Positions 1 to 9,700 of a stretch of DNA of 21,711 nt are shown one piece after another. This DNA is from Euperipatoides rowelli (Eukaryota > Onychophora > Udeonychophora > Euonychophora > Peripatopsidae). Each line of letters starts with the position of its first letter. Position 1 is the first letter of the stretch. The notes below the pieces were generated by a model. That model saw only the letters and a list, made by a program, of their open reading frames with translations. It had not been told where the DNA came from and ran no database searches. The translations under genes and the position numbers were made by a program. Where the stretch lies: NCBI GenBank assembly GCA_003024985.2, contig PXIH01S0000829.1; one strand, written 5' to 3'.

Positions 1-730
1 TTTTGTTTTGATTTTTAAAATCTGCATTAAATTTTGATTTTAAAAATGTATAAGTTTATTCTGATATGTTTTATAATATTTTTATTAGGCCACCTCAAAT
101 TCAAAATTGATAAATATGATAGCCTATACCATAGGCCTAATTATCCCTGCATATGTGCAAAAAAATTATTAGATATTCATGTAAACCATTTTAAAATTAT
201 TTTTTATATATTCCTAATCGAAATTTAAAAAAAAAAATTGATTTTTGGTTTTTATTGTGGACCAGTAGAATCCAAATTCTCTGAATTGAGTGGAGTGGAA
301 AGGGTTAAAAAAAGGAGGAAGAAAAATTATAATGCAAAAACGGTAAGGACTATATATATGTAAATGATTAGCTGTCACATTTAAGTGAGGGCTGTTCCTT
401 CATGTCGGTGAGGCCACATGCAAAATTGGCATGTAAATTTATATGTGGCTATATATAAACAGCAGTCAAGAACCCAAATGAATTAGAAAACAAACAAGAA
501 TTAGTAATGTAATAAATGATTGTGTAAAGTAAATGATAAAAGAATAAATCAAAAACAGGAGTACTGTTTTTTACAGTAACAATCGTGGTTGTTCTCAATT
601 TTGAATGGGTAAATTGAGGTAAGTCAACAACAAAATGAAAAATAAATACACTATTAAACAAAAATAGGAATTACATAAAAATGAAAAAAAAAACAAAAGA
701 TGGAGATTTGATTGACAATAACTGTAGAAT
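1..730. other. AT-rich DNA with no recognisable gene
   Basis: Open frames here are short, low in complexity and rich in Phe, Ile, Lys and Tyr, as expected by chance in AT-rich DNA. I found no conserved motif, splice-bounded exon or terminal repeat. The right limit is set by the proposed left edge of the Copia LTR, which is uncertain, so some of this stretch could still belong to that element. Confidence 0.5.
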
Positions 731-915
731 TGTTACAAAGTTTTTCTCCTTTTTTTGCCTCCTTCCTTTTTACTTTGTTGGTGTAATGGACATTAACAAA
801 GAAATGTGTAGTGGATATGTTTTTACAACTCGTGTCCTACTGTTTGCATTTGATCACACATGCACACTCACTAATTGTCCAGATAGTGTACTGTCACTGT
901 TCACATTTTTTAACA
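731..915 (-). repeat. Probable Copia 3' LTR
   Basis: The right edge (plus-strand view) is well placed: TTAACA ends at 915, directly beside a purine-rich tract on the minus strand, so the LTR starts with TGTTAA. The left edge is a guess at TGTTAC (731), which would give about 185 bp with TGTTA/TAACA-type ends. I see no clear polyadenylation signal inside and no second LTR to compare with, so the length is uncertain. Confidence 0.4.
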
Positions 916-926
916 CTCCCCCTTAA
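916..926 (-). other. Copia polypurine tract
   Basis: The minus strand reads TTAAGGGGGAG immediately before TGTTAA. A G-rich purine run touching a TG dinucleotide is the normal plus-strand priming site next to the 3' LTR of LTR retrotransposons. Confidence 0.65.
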
Positions 927-1019
927 TGTTCCTGGTCTTCTAGAGTATAATGGTGATTTGTTTACCAGTCTTGAGGTTCATATTCAGGTTGAGCCTTGTC
1001 ATTATATGCGAAAATGAGG

Positions 1020-2218
1020 GGTGGCTTTCCTCTGTTGCTCCTGGAGGATTTCATTGTGCTTTAGGATAGTAGTTTTTGATGTCAGGTTGACTATAGTTGT
1101 CTGTTCCTTGGTTTTCGGGAAGATTCTCTAGATAGTCACAATAAATGATTTGTTCACGGGTAGTGAATGGACAAATTTCTTGGTCAAATGTGACACTTCT
1201 ACTAGTGAAAATTTTATTATTTACAGGTTTCCATATTCAGTAAAATTGGCTACCAGGAACATATCCTACCAAAAACCCCAGTGTGGATCTGTCTTCCAAT
1301 TTGTGCTTATGGGTGGGTGGGGGGGGGGGGTTGTAGAAATAGCAAGTGATGCCCAGAGTTCTAAGATGTTGGATGGTTGGTTTTTTATTTAACCACATTT
1401 CATGAGGGGTTCTGGTTTTTCCTTGTTGGCATATCCTGTTCAGTATATATGTCGAGATGAAGGCCATCTTGCCCCATAGTGTTTTTGGGAGTTTGGATTG
1501 TTTTAACAGGGTGCGGGTGGATTCCATCAAAGTGCTATTATGTCTCTGATTTGCCATTTTCTTAGTGAGTATGTGGCAAAGTGACTGTGTGTTTAATTCC
1601 TTTGTCGTGGAAGTATTTTTATGTATTGTGATTGCAATATTCTCCTCCCCCCTTGCTGATGGATGCCCTGGGTCGTCTGTGGCATACATTAATACCATGT
1701 TCGATGAACTCTGATATTTTTTGATGTGTTTGTTCCTTGGTTCTGATCATATATATTGTGCTGAATCCTGAATAATCATTTAGGATGGACAAGGTATATT
1801 TGTTCCCCCCAAGACTAGTTGTGATTGGTAATACTTGGTGGTTGAATGGGTGTTGCTATCCTTGGATAAAACACATGGTGTGCAGATTCCTTCCTGTTCA
1901 CATTTTGTCAGATGCCTGCCATCAACCATCGATTCATCATGCATTCTCTTTATATTTTTCATGTTTCAATGACCCAGTCTGTTGTGCCACATGTGACTAT
2001 AATAACCATCCCTTCCCATGAATTGTGTGTTATTACTGACCAGTGTATACAAGTTTTGGTTTAGGTTCCCTAGATGTATTGTAATTCCATGTCCTTACAT
2101 CCAGCAATCTCCATGCTTGAAGGTTACCTGGTACCCCTGTTCATCTAGTTTTGAGATAGAAATAAGGTCATCTGATAGTGTTTCGACCACCAATACTTCT
2201 CTGAGCTCAACTGGCTGA
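1020..2218 (-). pseudogene. Copia pol remnant: protease C-terminal part, GAG-pre-integrase and integrase core
   Basis: From the 5' end on the minus strand, a segment with the motif SISKLDEQGY (about 2150-2130) matches the C-terminal half of Copia proteases; the catalytic DSG region is not found. WHNRLGH at 1969-1989 opens the zinc-binding GAG-pre-integrase domain, followed by a stop and then a CxxC pair. The integrase core runs through about 1698-1237, with LLKQSKLPKTLWG, YILNR, TPHEMW, HLRTLG and GFLVGY, all typical of the Copia integrase core. A five-proline insertion coded by a G-run (1319-1330) interrupts it. A frameshift after GYVPGSQFY moves the reading to another frame, where KIFTS and VTFDQE continue the domain down to about 1140. 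RT should follow but does not. Integrase normally inserts element cDNA into the host genome; this copy cannot. Confidence 0.85.
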
Positions 2219-2223
2219 ATTCT

Positions 2224-3022
2224 TTATTTTGTGTTTACTAGTGTTAGTTGAAACTTGCCTTCATAACTGTGTGTTCTCCACTTACGGTAACTACTGGAAT
2301 AGGCTAGATTAGGCACTGAACAAGATTTGTTGTCTGAGAAATAATCAACAGAGGCTTCTGTAGGTCTTGGGTTAGTGGATCTAGGTTGGATTTGGAATGA
2401 TGGGTTGTCTACTGTGATCCGTTGGCTGATTCTCTCTCTCTGGACGTTGTGGTTCCCCAGTAGGTGACAGTCACGCTTAATATGGCCAATCTTGTGATAG
2501 TAATAGCAGGTTAGTTGTTTCTTGGGGCTCCATGTACCTCTGTTGGACTGTGCTGACATTGCCTTGGTGTCTTGGCTACTGTTAAACCCTTTGCCTCGTT
2601 TTCTTTCTTGATTTCTCTATTATTTTTTCTTGAACGTAATCGACTGATATTTTTGCTATCTCTCCCTTCTATGGAGGTAATGAGCATCATACTCCTTGGG
2701 AAGGCTGCCTAGTAGAGCGGCACATAGTAATTCATCAAGTATTTTATGCCATGAATCTTCCAGCTTTCCTGCAGCATCTAAAATATTCGAAATGTGATCT
2801 ACAATGTCGGTGTTAGGTGTGTATTTGGAGGAAAATATTTTTCAATATAGGGTTAGTATTGCGCCAAGACTTGCTTGTTAATGAATTGATTTGAGATAAT
2901 CTCATGTCTCTTTTGCTGTGTTTTGAGTGTTAATGTCCACCAGGAACTTAGCCTCCACTAGGAGTACAATCGTGGCCATAGCCTGACTATACCTGCTTAG
3001 CCATGTTTCGGTGAGAACATCT
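2224..3022 (-). pseudogene. Copia gag remnant with degenerate zinc knuckle
   Basis: The minus strand from about 3000 gives a capsid-like reading with MATIVLLVEAKFL, then a TGA where TAKETW is expected, then LGAILTL, DHISNILDAAGKLED and LLGSLPKEYD. This matches the UBN2-type gag of Copia elements, with about three in-frame stops between 2910 and 2840. The nucleocapsid knuckle lies near 2520-2480 and reads CYYYHKIGHIKRDC: the second cysteine of the usual CxxCxxxxHxxxxC pattern is tyrosine. The frame then runs open to 2224 without a DSG protease site, so the start of the protease is lost. Gag normally forms the particle and binds the RNA. The N-terminus is missing at the junction with the gypsy LTR end. 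Confidence 0.8.
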
Positions 3023-3037
3023 GGGGGGGGGGGGATA

Positions 3038-3049
3038 CAATACATCATA
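3038..3049 (-). repeat. First bases of the gypsy 3' LTR, truncated
   Basis: The minus strand reads TATGATGTATTG right after the polypurine tract. It differs at one position from the outer end of the 5' LTR (6992-7003). Beyond it lie a few bases and a run of 12 G (3023-3034), then Copia gag, so the rest of the LTR is missing. Confidence 0.65.
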
Positions 3050-3062
3050 CTCCTCCCTTTCA
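3050..3062 (-). other. Gypsy polypurine tract
   Basis: The minus strand reads GTGAAAGGGAGGAG directly before the LTR start. This is the expected plus-strand primer of an LTR retrotransposon and fixes the 3' LTR boundary. Confidence 0.65.
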
Positions 3063-3089
3063 CTTAAACCCCCCTCGACGTAATATTCA

Positions 3090-4250
3090 ATTTTGTATAT
3101 CATCAAACAACACTTTGTCCTCTTTGTCCGTCTTAGCTTTTCCTCTTCTGGTTCAGATTCATGAACCAAAAAAAGGTAGTTCTGTTAACATAACAGTAGG
3201 TGGCTATACTGATGCTACCTTAGACTGCCCTGTTCTGCAAACTCAGCCATTAATCCTTCAACCTCCTTTGGCTTCCACAAACTCTTCATCCAATCTCCAT
3301 ATCTGGTCCATATGTCACTTCCACTCCATTCCATTCCATATCTCCACAATGAATGCATTAGACCCTATTTGAAAATCACCTTGCTCTGCACCCATCAGGT
3401 TTGCTATTCCTGAAATATATTACCATCACTCCTTAACCAAAACAAATATCATTCCTCTTCCTTCCAACATAATATTCTATCTGTTTCTTGTGGTTGGTCC
3501 ACAATTTATTTGGTGTCTGGACATAATAAATCCAATCTAGTGCATAATGCTCTTCCCAGCATTAATTTGGCTGGGCTTTCCTTGGTAGTACAATGTGATG
3601 TGTTGTTACAGTCCAGTAGAAATCTACTAATTGTTTTTTTTACCATCAACCCAGTTGATGCTACAGAATTCCCGGTCTTCCTGGTCTTACATTATCAATT
3701 AGTGCTGTGTAAAAGTTTTTACTGAAATTTTGCTGCTCCATTTGATGATGGATGATATGGTGGTCTTGGTATGCTTAATAACATTCATCAGCATAACACT
3801 TCGAAATTATCAGCTCATTTTGGTTACCAAATGCACTGCCATCCCAAAACATGAGCATCAGTAACCACCATATATACATTCTCCAAAATATTGGTCCCAG
3901 AAAATCTGTATGAAGCCTTTCCATGGCCTGTCTGGCCATTTCCAGGGGTTCAATAATGCTTTGGAAGGCATAACACATTCTTGTAAACGGCTGCACGATT
4001 TAATCTCCTTTTCAATGTCTTTGTCTCACGAAGGCCACCATGCATAAGATCTGATGAGTGCTTTTATTTTTATGATTCACAAAATCTTTTTTTTTTTTTT
4101 ATCTGCAGGGAATCTCAACCCGATATCCCACATCACTCATTCTTGTTCCACTGACAACTCATTTTTCTGACAAACATAAGGCCTCAATTCATTGTGCGTC
4201 AATTTTCTCTGGCCATTCATTTAATACATATTTTAAAACTCTACTTAGAA
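3090..4250 (-). pseudogene. Gypsy integrase remnant
   Basis: After the RNase H end, the minus strand near 4080-4010 carries SYAWWP and DKDIEKEIKSC, the zinc-finger region of gypsy integrases. ERLHTDFLGPI (about 3925-3890) gives the first catalytic Asp. After YMVVTDA about 40 residues seem deleted, because WDGSAF, the counterpart of the DNGxxF motif, follows at once. PPYHPSSNGAAKF (about 3770-3730) stands where NGxAER is usual, so the catalytic Glu is Lys. SPAKLMLGR and TRLDLL (about 3570-3530) and HMDQI (about 3315) are the C-terminal part, ending near 3115 in a basic stretch with KLRRTKRTK. At least four frame changes or stops are needed to follow it. Integrase would insert the cDNA; this copy is inactive. 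Confidence 0.83.
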
Positions 4251-4329
4251 TGGTATCATGACTGGTTATGATTTATTGGTAGTGGACCTTCTTCAATATA
4301 ATTTAAATAAGAACATTCTGACAAATCTT

Positions 4330-5735
4330 CCAAACTGGTTTGTAAAGATCTGGATAAACCATTTGCGTTACTATGATTTTCTGACCTAATATAACAAATC
4401 TCATAGTCATAAATCATCAAAAAACAAAACCTATCTATGTAGCCTACTGGCTGCCATCAATGGAATTCTCTTCTTTGGTTCAAAAATTGATACCAACAGT
4501 TTATTATCAGTTGCCAAAATGAAATGTCTAGCATACAGATATTGATTAAATCTTTAAACCCCCAAAACCAATGCAAGCACCTTTTTATCCACTTGTGAGT
4601 AATTCTATTCACTTCTTTGACAAGCAGCGTGATGTATATGCTTTGGGTTGCTCAACTCCATTTGGGAAACATGGGAAATGACCACACCTAGTCCGTATGC
4701 CGAAGCACCACATGCTAGCTTTAGTGGTAGCTCTGAGTTGTAATGAACCAATACTTTTAAATAACTCATCTCATGCTTCATCTGGTAAAATACCACATTA
4801 TATTTTTTTGTCCACACCCATAGTTTTTTTTGGGCAACAGTTCATATGGATGCAACACCCCTGACTGATTTGGCATGAATTTAGCACAAAAATTGACTAA
4901 CCCCCAAAAAAACATTTTAACTGCGACACATCCTTATCTATCAGGGCTCCTGCATTGCGGTCACCTTTTCTGATGATGTATTCAATCCCTCCTGGTCAAT
5001 AACACTGGAAATATCTAACTGAAGACTTGAAAAAAAAAACACATTTGTCCCTTGCAACTCTACGTCCACTATCATTTAACCATGTCAATACCTTTTATAA
5101 TCTATCCAAATGTTCCCATTCATCATTCCCCGTAATTAATATGTCATCAAAGAAACATACTACTCCTTGCAACCTCTGCAACAATTGTTCCATAATTCTC
5201 TGGAACCCACATGGGGCTGATGCCACACCATATCATAGTCTATTATAATGAAACAACCTTTTATTTGTGTTTATTGTAACATAGTGTTTCGAATTTTCAT
5301 CAAGTAACAATTGCTGGTAAACCTGTTTGAGATCTAATGTACTGAATTGTCTCACACCTCAAACAGTTCCATAATTCGTGTCAAAAGATATTTGTCAATC
5401 ACCATCTTTGTGGTCATGCTCCACATATCCTAACTCTGTTATCTTTATTAATATTTGTTCAATAGGAGTGACCCACTCACTGCTCTCTACTGCCTAAATA
5501 ATTCATTTATTTAATAGCCTAGTTAACCCTAACTTATTTTATTACACAATGCAAAAGGTAATGCTTTTGCTTTACAAAATATCGGAACTACATCTTTTAA
5601 AATATCTAATTTGATAGTACTTTTGGCGAATGTCCCTAAGCCTTCTGCAAATACCTTAGGAAATTGCTTCAACAAATCATCTAAATTATGTTCAAAATCT
5701 ATGTACCCCATTACAGCAATCTCCAGATTCAATTC
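4330..5735 (-). pseudogene. Gypsy reverse transcriptase and RNase H remnant
   Basis: LLKQFPKVFAEGLGTF (about 5675-5628) begins the RT region. FSTLDLKQVYQQ (about 5340-5305) carries the first catalytic Asp, GVASAPCGFQ follows, and VVCFFDDILITG holds the second active-site pair at 5143-5154 (FFDD instead of the common YLDD). The thumb and connection pass through EHLDRLYKVL. RNase H follows with VLVHYNSELPLKLACGAS, where the catalytic Asp of the usual ACDAS is Gly (about 4710). NYSQVDKKVLALVLGV, LATDNKLL and the terminal NANGLSRS (about 4350) complete it. RT and RNase H copy the element RNA into DNA. Interrupting stops, a frameshift near 5500 and the RNase H change rule out activity. Confidence 0.88.
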
Positions 5736-5739
5736 CTGC

Positions 5740-6010
5740 CCAATAAAGGTCTAACCCCCTACTTCACTGGTATTACATATGTCTAATATTTTTTCTCTTT
5801 ATATAGGCTAATAATTAACCTTAACTAGCCCCATTGGCACTAGTACAACTTTTTAATACCAAACTTTTTTGCTCCAATGCAATGTTACTTAATATTTTTT
5901 TATACAATTCACCAGAGGTCACAGAAATGGCTGATCCTGTATCAAGCTCCATCTCCAAAGGCTTACTTTCCACACTCATTTTTACTACCAAAGTCTTGTC
6001 TACTCATCTT
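5740..6010 (-). pseudogene. Gypsy aspartic protease remnant
   Basis: The minus strand reads EMELDTGSAISVTSGELY, with the catalytic DTGS at 5932-5943 intact. The retropepsin family cleaves the gag-pol polyprotein and acts as a dimer. Two stops near 5830-5820 break the frame, and the later part up to the RT start is followed only through changes of frame (a GLDLY segment near 5750). It lies between the zinc knuckles of gag and the RT, as expected in gypsy elements. Confidence 0.8.
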
Positions 6011-6144
6011 CCCATATAACTAGGCTCTGGTTCATGTTCTTACTCCACAAAATTATGAGTTGTTTTTTTACTCCATTTGACTTTATTATGCTTTTTTTTT
6101 TTATCGCGGCTATTATCCACTCTCTTAATTTTCGCAGTGCCATC

Positions 6145-6832
6145 AAATGCCCTTTTCATTTACAATTCCTACTCTCATAATCACTGTATCTACATACTTT
6201 TGACTTGTGAATTTTTTCACCACAACAACAAACCATTTCTCCTTCCACATGTGACTTTGCTGGTTTTTATTACAACTCATCTTGTGCTTGTTACTACTGG
6301 CCAAATTGGGCCTTTGTATTTCCATCGCATTTTTTCAGAAGTCCATTGCAACTGCCAATTCAACAGCTTTTGCATGTGTCATAGTATCCTCTGAACTTAA
6401 ATGTCCCCTGATTGCATCACTTCTAATCCCACGTACAAAATGATCGCATTATGTATCAAGGTTCGCTTCAAATTCACAATGTTAAGTCTTTTTTTTTTCA
6501 AGAGGGCGATGTATTGAACTATTGACTTGTTTTCACGCTGCATTATTTGTCCAAACTTGTACCGTTCCGAATAATCGATGGCTTTGGGTTTAGATAATCA
6601 GCAAATAGCTAGCTTTACCAGTTCCACATAACTATTTTCTTCTGGTTTCTGATGAGTACTCAACTCACTCAACATATAAGTTTCCTTACCTACCACCTTA
6701 CAAAACCGCCACGTGCTTCTTCTGAGCTATATCATTTGCCAAAAGATATAACTACAATCTTTCCACAAAACTGGACCAACCCTCCATGCCGGTAATACAT
6801 TGAAATTCACTTGAATGTCCGATTATAGCCAT
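6145..6832 (-). pseudogene. Gypsy gag remnant with zinc-knuckle region
   Basis: The likely start ATG is at 6832-6830 on the minus strand, 5 bp after the primer-binding site. It opens MAIIGHSSEFQ followed by GWSSFVERL and YLLANDIAQKKHVAVL, the usual N-terminus of Mag-like gypsy gag, with a stop after ERL. DHFVRGIRSDAIRGHLSSED and THAKAVELAVAMDF (about 6450-6330) are the end of capsid. The nucleocapsid near 6235-6150 reads CCCGEKIHKSKVCRYSD and then RNCK, a stop and KGH, so a pair of zinc knuckles is present but each lacks at least one ligand. Poly-A and poly-T slippage (6489-6498, 6092-6102) shifts the frame. Gag would package the RNA. Confidence 0.83.
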
Positions 6833-6836
6833 TAAA

Positions 6837-6851
6837 CCCTATTTGTTGCCA
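6837..6851 (-). other. Gypsy primer-binding site
   Basis: The minus strand reads TGGCAACAAATAGGG three bases inside the LTR end. TGG is the complement of the CCA tail of a tRNA. The sequence resembles the TGGCGACGAGG-type sites of related elements but has diverged, so the tRNA is not named. Confidence 0.55.
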
Positions 6852-6854
6852 CAT

Positions 6855-7003
6855 TGTTTATTAGCCTACAACACTTTTTGTGCACTAACAAATAACATGC
6901 CATTACACATGGTAGCCATTACTAAATTTAATCTTTATTCATACTTTCACCAGAGGGAGACACACACTCATTATCATGGCAATCTCTATGCCAATACATC
7001 ACA
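6855..7003 (-). repeat. Gypsy 5' LTR
   Basis: About 149 bp from TGTGATGTATTG (outer edge 7003) to AATAAACA (inner edge 6855), so it has TG...CA ends. The outer edge agrees with the 3' LTR start at 3038-3049. The minus strand has AATAAA (near 6938) as a possible polyadenylation signal. The primer-binding site follows at once. Short LTRs are common in this group of elements. Confidence 0.68.
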
Positions 7004-9307
7004 CAGTGCATGAACTGTTTAGAATTCTTCAAAGATATATGGAAAAAAGTCACTATAATCTCAAACAAAAGGAAACTATCACCTGATTTGAGAAACACAT
7101 TATTTAATTGGATATAACTTTGCCATATTTATGAATGTGTGATGCATCACGCATCCATAAAACCTTGGAACAGAATTTGTTCTAAGGTTTTGAAGTATCA
7201 TAAATGAAAAGCAACTTAGAACTAGCAATTCCACTGTATACATATTAGTGTAGCATGTCAAATGTTTGTTTCAATAAGGACTGTTTATAAATTTCTGGCT
7301 GTCGATAGGGACCATTTATAACTACTAGGAACACTAGGATCATTCTAGTGAGTAGTGATACATCATTATATGAAGTAAAATTACAGAACATTGCTAAAAT
7401 GCCAACTCAACATTAAAGAAGTGTCAATTGTGCTTTCACTTTGACCTATGGAGTTCAACTATTGTTTTAATTACTGTACAAATGTTAAGTTTAATAGGTC
7501 TGACTCTGATTTGGTTATGATTGATGTTAAAATAGTCACTTTTATGTGTGAACCCGGCTGGAAACACTAATCTTACGATTATATCCACTATTCCTGAGCT
7601 AAATATCATGATTTATCTTAATTTAAAATCTTAACTGCATAAGCAACTTTAGATTAGTCAATTTTAAAAAAAAAAGATTGCTGGTTCATATCACACCAAC
7701 TTTCATCATGTAATTTAAGAGAGAAGTAAAAATATTAATCATATAAAATTATTGTCAATGATCTTCAAAAAATGCACCAAAAATGTTCCACAGATTTTAC
7801 ATCAATCTTGTTTCAAGAGTTCCAGTTAATTTTAAAGGCCAAAGTACAACTCGGAAATGTGTTATCAGAATAGGCTTTAATTGATTACCGTACTACTCGC
7901 ACAATTATAATAAAATAGTTTTTAATTATTTTTTAATATATAAGATCTTGTGAAATGGATATCCAAATTGTACAAATTTTATTCCTTGCAGATTTTTTAA
8001 ACTTTTAAACATTTTATATTTTAGAATATATTTATGAAAAATATATTGTCCACAAAAATACCAGTCTCTGGCTATTGTTGAAAGAGTTTTATTATCTTCC
8101 CATTTCCTATAACCTTGATAATTTGTAAAAGCTAATTTATAACCGTGAAAACGTTTGAACAAGTTATTTATTTATTTATTTATTTGTCATTTTATTTTAT
8201 ATCATACTGTACTAATTAAAAATAGTGGAATGCTTAAGAACTTGTGCTGCTAAATTAGGTGAATGGGGGAGTGTACAGCGCATGTCCTTCATTAATTATA
8301 TAGCCTAGAGAAAAAAAAATTGTATAATAGATAAAGCATTTAATCAAGGCAATATGCAAAATCAAGGCAATATTCAAAAACTGTAGGAACGATGAGCATT
8401 TTTTTAAATAAATGGATAATTTGGCTAAACAAACTGGAATTTAATATTAGTGGAAGAAATTAAAACATTTAACTGTTTTACTAAAATTATCTTTATATGC
8501 AGGCTATACAATATGTTTGTGTGCAGAAAAGTCAATTTTGATTTTAAACTTCCAATTGAATTATAACAAAAAAGTTAGTAATACTTTTAAATATATAAAA
8601 AAATTCATAATCATTAATTTAATGCTAAAACATTGAATAAAATTACTCTTTTCTTCGTTAAATCAGTAATGGTTTTAATAATATTTGATCCCCTCATGAA
8701 AATCTGAGAAAGGAAAATATAAACAGCATCTTTGTTAAAAGAAGCTTTGTAACTTTCATTAGCAAATATACTGTCATTTGTTCTATCTTTTCAAGCTAAA
8801 ATGTTCACACCATGGAGAATTTTCATCAAAAATTTATAAATCGGAAAATAACTCATTCCAAGTACTATATTTAATGATTGTTGGTGACTATTTTTATCAA
8901 AATGCATACAGTACCATATATAAATTATTCAGAAAGGGATGAGAGTGAACATAATAATCAATGTTAATTACTGTGTAACTACGCTATATTAATGTATGCT
9001 GACTGTTAATGAAGACAGCAAGATAAATATAGACTACTAATAGTTTTTAAAATACTGTCTATTTTTATTTTATTCTATCTAAATTATTAATTTTCAACAT
9101 ACTGTATTTAGTCTTTTTTTTAAGCAAAATATCAAGTTTTAAATATATTTGACTTTAAGTAATTTTCCATTGATTTTCTGCTATTCCTTTCATATTAAAT
9201 AAAATGATCACAAAATAGTTTTATGTAAAAATTAAAACAAAACAAAAAAATTTTTGCAGATATTCATGCTGTTTAAAAACTAATTATGTTTAGTGCCATT
9301 TAAACTA
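7004..9307. other. AT-rich non-coding DNA
   Basis: No conserved protein motif or plausible exon is visible on either strand. The longest frames (for example 7926-8162 on the minus strand) are low-complexity and have no recognisable family. A short (TTTA)n tract occurs inside. The stretch is either intergenic or part of a large intron of the gene whose exon is at 13809. Confidence 0.5.
8164..8185. repeat. (TTTA)n microsatellite
   Basis: About five and a half perfect TTTA units, 22 bp. A simple tetranucleotide repeat with no other meaning visible. Confidence 0.9.
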
Positions 9308-9312
9308 CAGTA

Positions 9313-9695
9313 CAGGGTTTGACATTCATTTTTTTAATGGGTGGCAACAAGTTGCCTCCCTAAAAGGGCTATGGGTGGCAACTTTCAGGAATGAGTGGCA
9401 ACTCTTTTGATTGGTCGCAAAAATTTATATTTAACTACCATACATGTATTAAAACATGAGATATATAATACTAAAGTTGTGTGAATATTCTAAACATGTG
9501 TTTTTAAATATTTTATTACTATTTATGGGTAAACAAGGGGAATATGGTTAAATGTCACTTGCTAATTAGATGCTTTAAACTTGTGACCATAAAAAAATGG
9601 ATGGCAAATATTTGCCACTGCTTGTGCATCTTGGGTGACATTTTTAAAGGTATCATGGCATTTGCCACCATTGCCATGATAAGCGTCAAGCCCTG
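9313..9695. mobile_element. hAT-like miniature inverted-repeat element (MITE), 383 bp
   Basis: The left end CAGGGTTTGACATT and the inverted right end CAGGGCTTGACGCT match at 11 of 14 positions, and similarity goes on with gaps to GGTGGCAA, about 35 bp in. Directly repeated CAGTA flanks both ends (9308-9312 and 9696-9700), a 5-bp target duplication. CAGGG-type ends are common in the hAT superfamily; 8 bp is the usual duplication, while 5 bp is known for the hAT5 group. The inside repeats GTGGCAAC and TTTGCCAC-type words several times and codes for nothing recognisable, so it is non-autonomous. Confidence 0.72.
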
Positions 9696-9700
9696 CAGTA

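Larger units (their letters stand above)
731..3022 (-). mobile_element. Ty1/Copia-type LTR retrotransposon, 5'-truncated and lacking RT/RNase H
   Basis: Read on the minus strand, the order is gag (UBN2-like), zinc knuckle, the C-terminal part of the protease, GAG-pre-integrase zinc domain, integrase core, a short linker, polypurine tract and a probable 3' LTR. Integrase follows protease directly and no RT precedes it, which is Copia order and not gypsy order. RT and RNase H should lie between the integrase and the polypurine tract but only about 300 bp remain there, so they are deleted. The 5' LTR, primer-binding site and start of gag are absent; the element stops at a G-run next to a gypsy LTR end. 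Several in-frame stops and a frameshift show it is dead. The lineage within Copia is not resolved. Confidence 0.88.
3038..7003 (-). mobile_element. Ty3/gypsy-type LTR retrotransposon, nearly complete but dead
   Basis: On the minus strand I can follow 5' LTR, primer-binding site, gag, protease, RT, RNase H, integrase, polypurine tract and the first bases of the 3' LTR, in that order. The integrase after RNase H defines Ty3/gypsy. Motifs resemble the Mag or 'K02A2.6-like' group common in invertebrates, from memory of the family. No env-like frame follows the integrase. The two LTR starts agree (TGTGATGTATTG outside, TATGATGTATTG at the 3' side). Stops and frameshifts occur in every domain. The 3' LTR is cut after about 12 bp by the Copia segment, so no target duplication can be tested. 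Confidence 0.9.

Noticed and set aside
681-1017. Plus-strand open frames as small genes
   Set aside because: They run antisense over the Copia LTR and 3' end, and have no start context or family.
1785-2218. Plus-strand open frames over the Copia region
   Set aside because: They are shadows of the minus-strand protease and integrase reading.
3023-7003. Copia as an insertion nested in the gypsy LTR, or gypsy nested in Copia
   Set aside because: A nested insertion needs an LTR end and a target duplication at the join and the other half of the host element on the far side. Neither is present at 3023-3049 or beyond 7003.
7085-7100. Third copy of the dispersed repeat, from TTTGAGAAACACA
   Set aside because: The downstream blocks ATTGATAATGTGCT and TATTTATTATGG do not follow at the expected spacing.
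7319-7357. Hairpin with CACTAG/CTAGTG arms
   Set aside because: Only a 6-bp perfect stem; common by chance and without flanking element structure.
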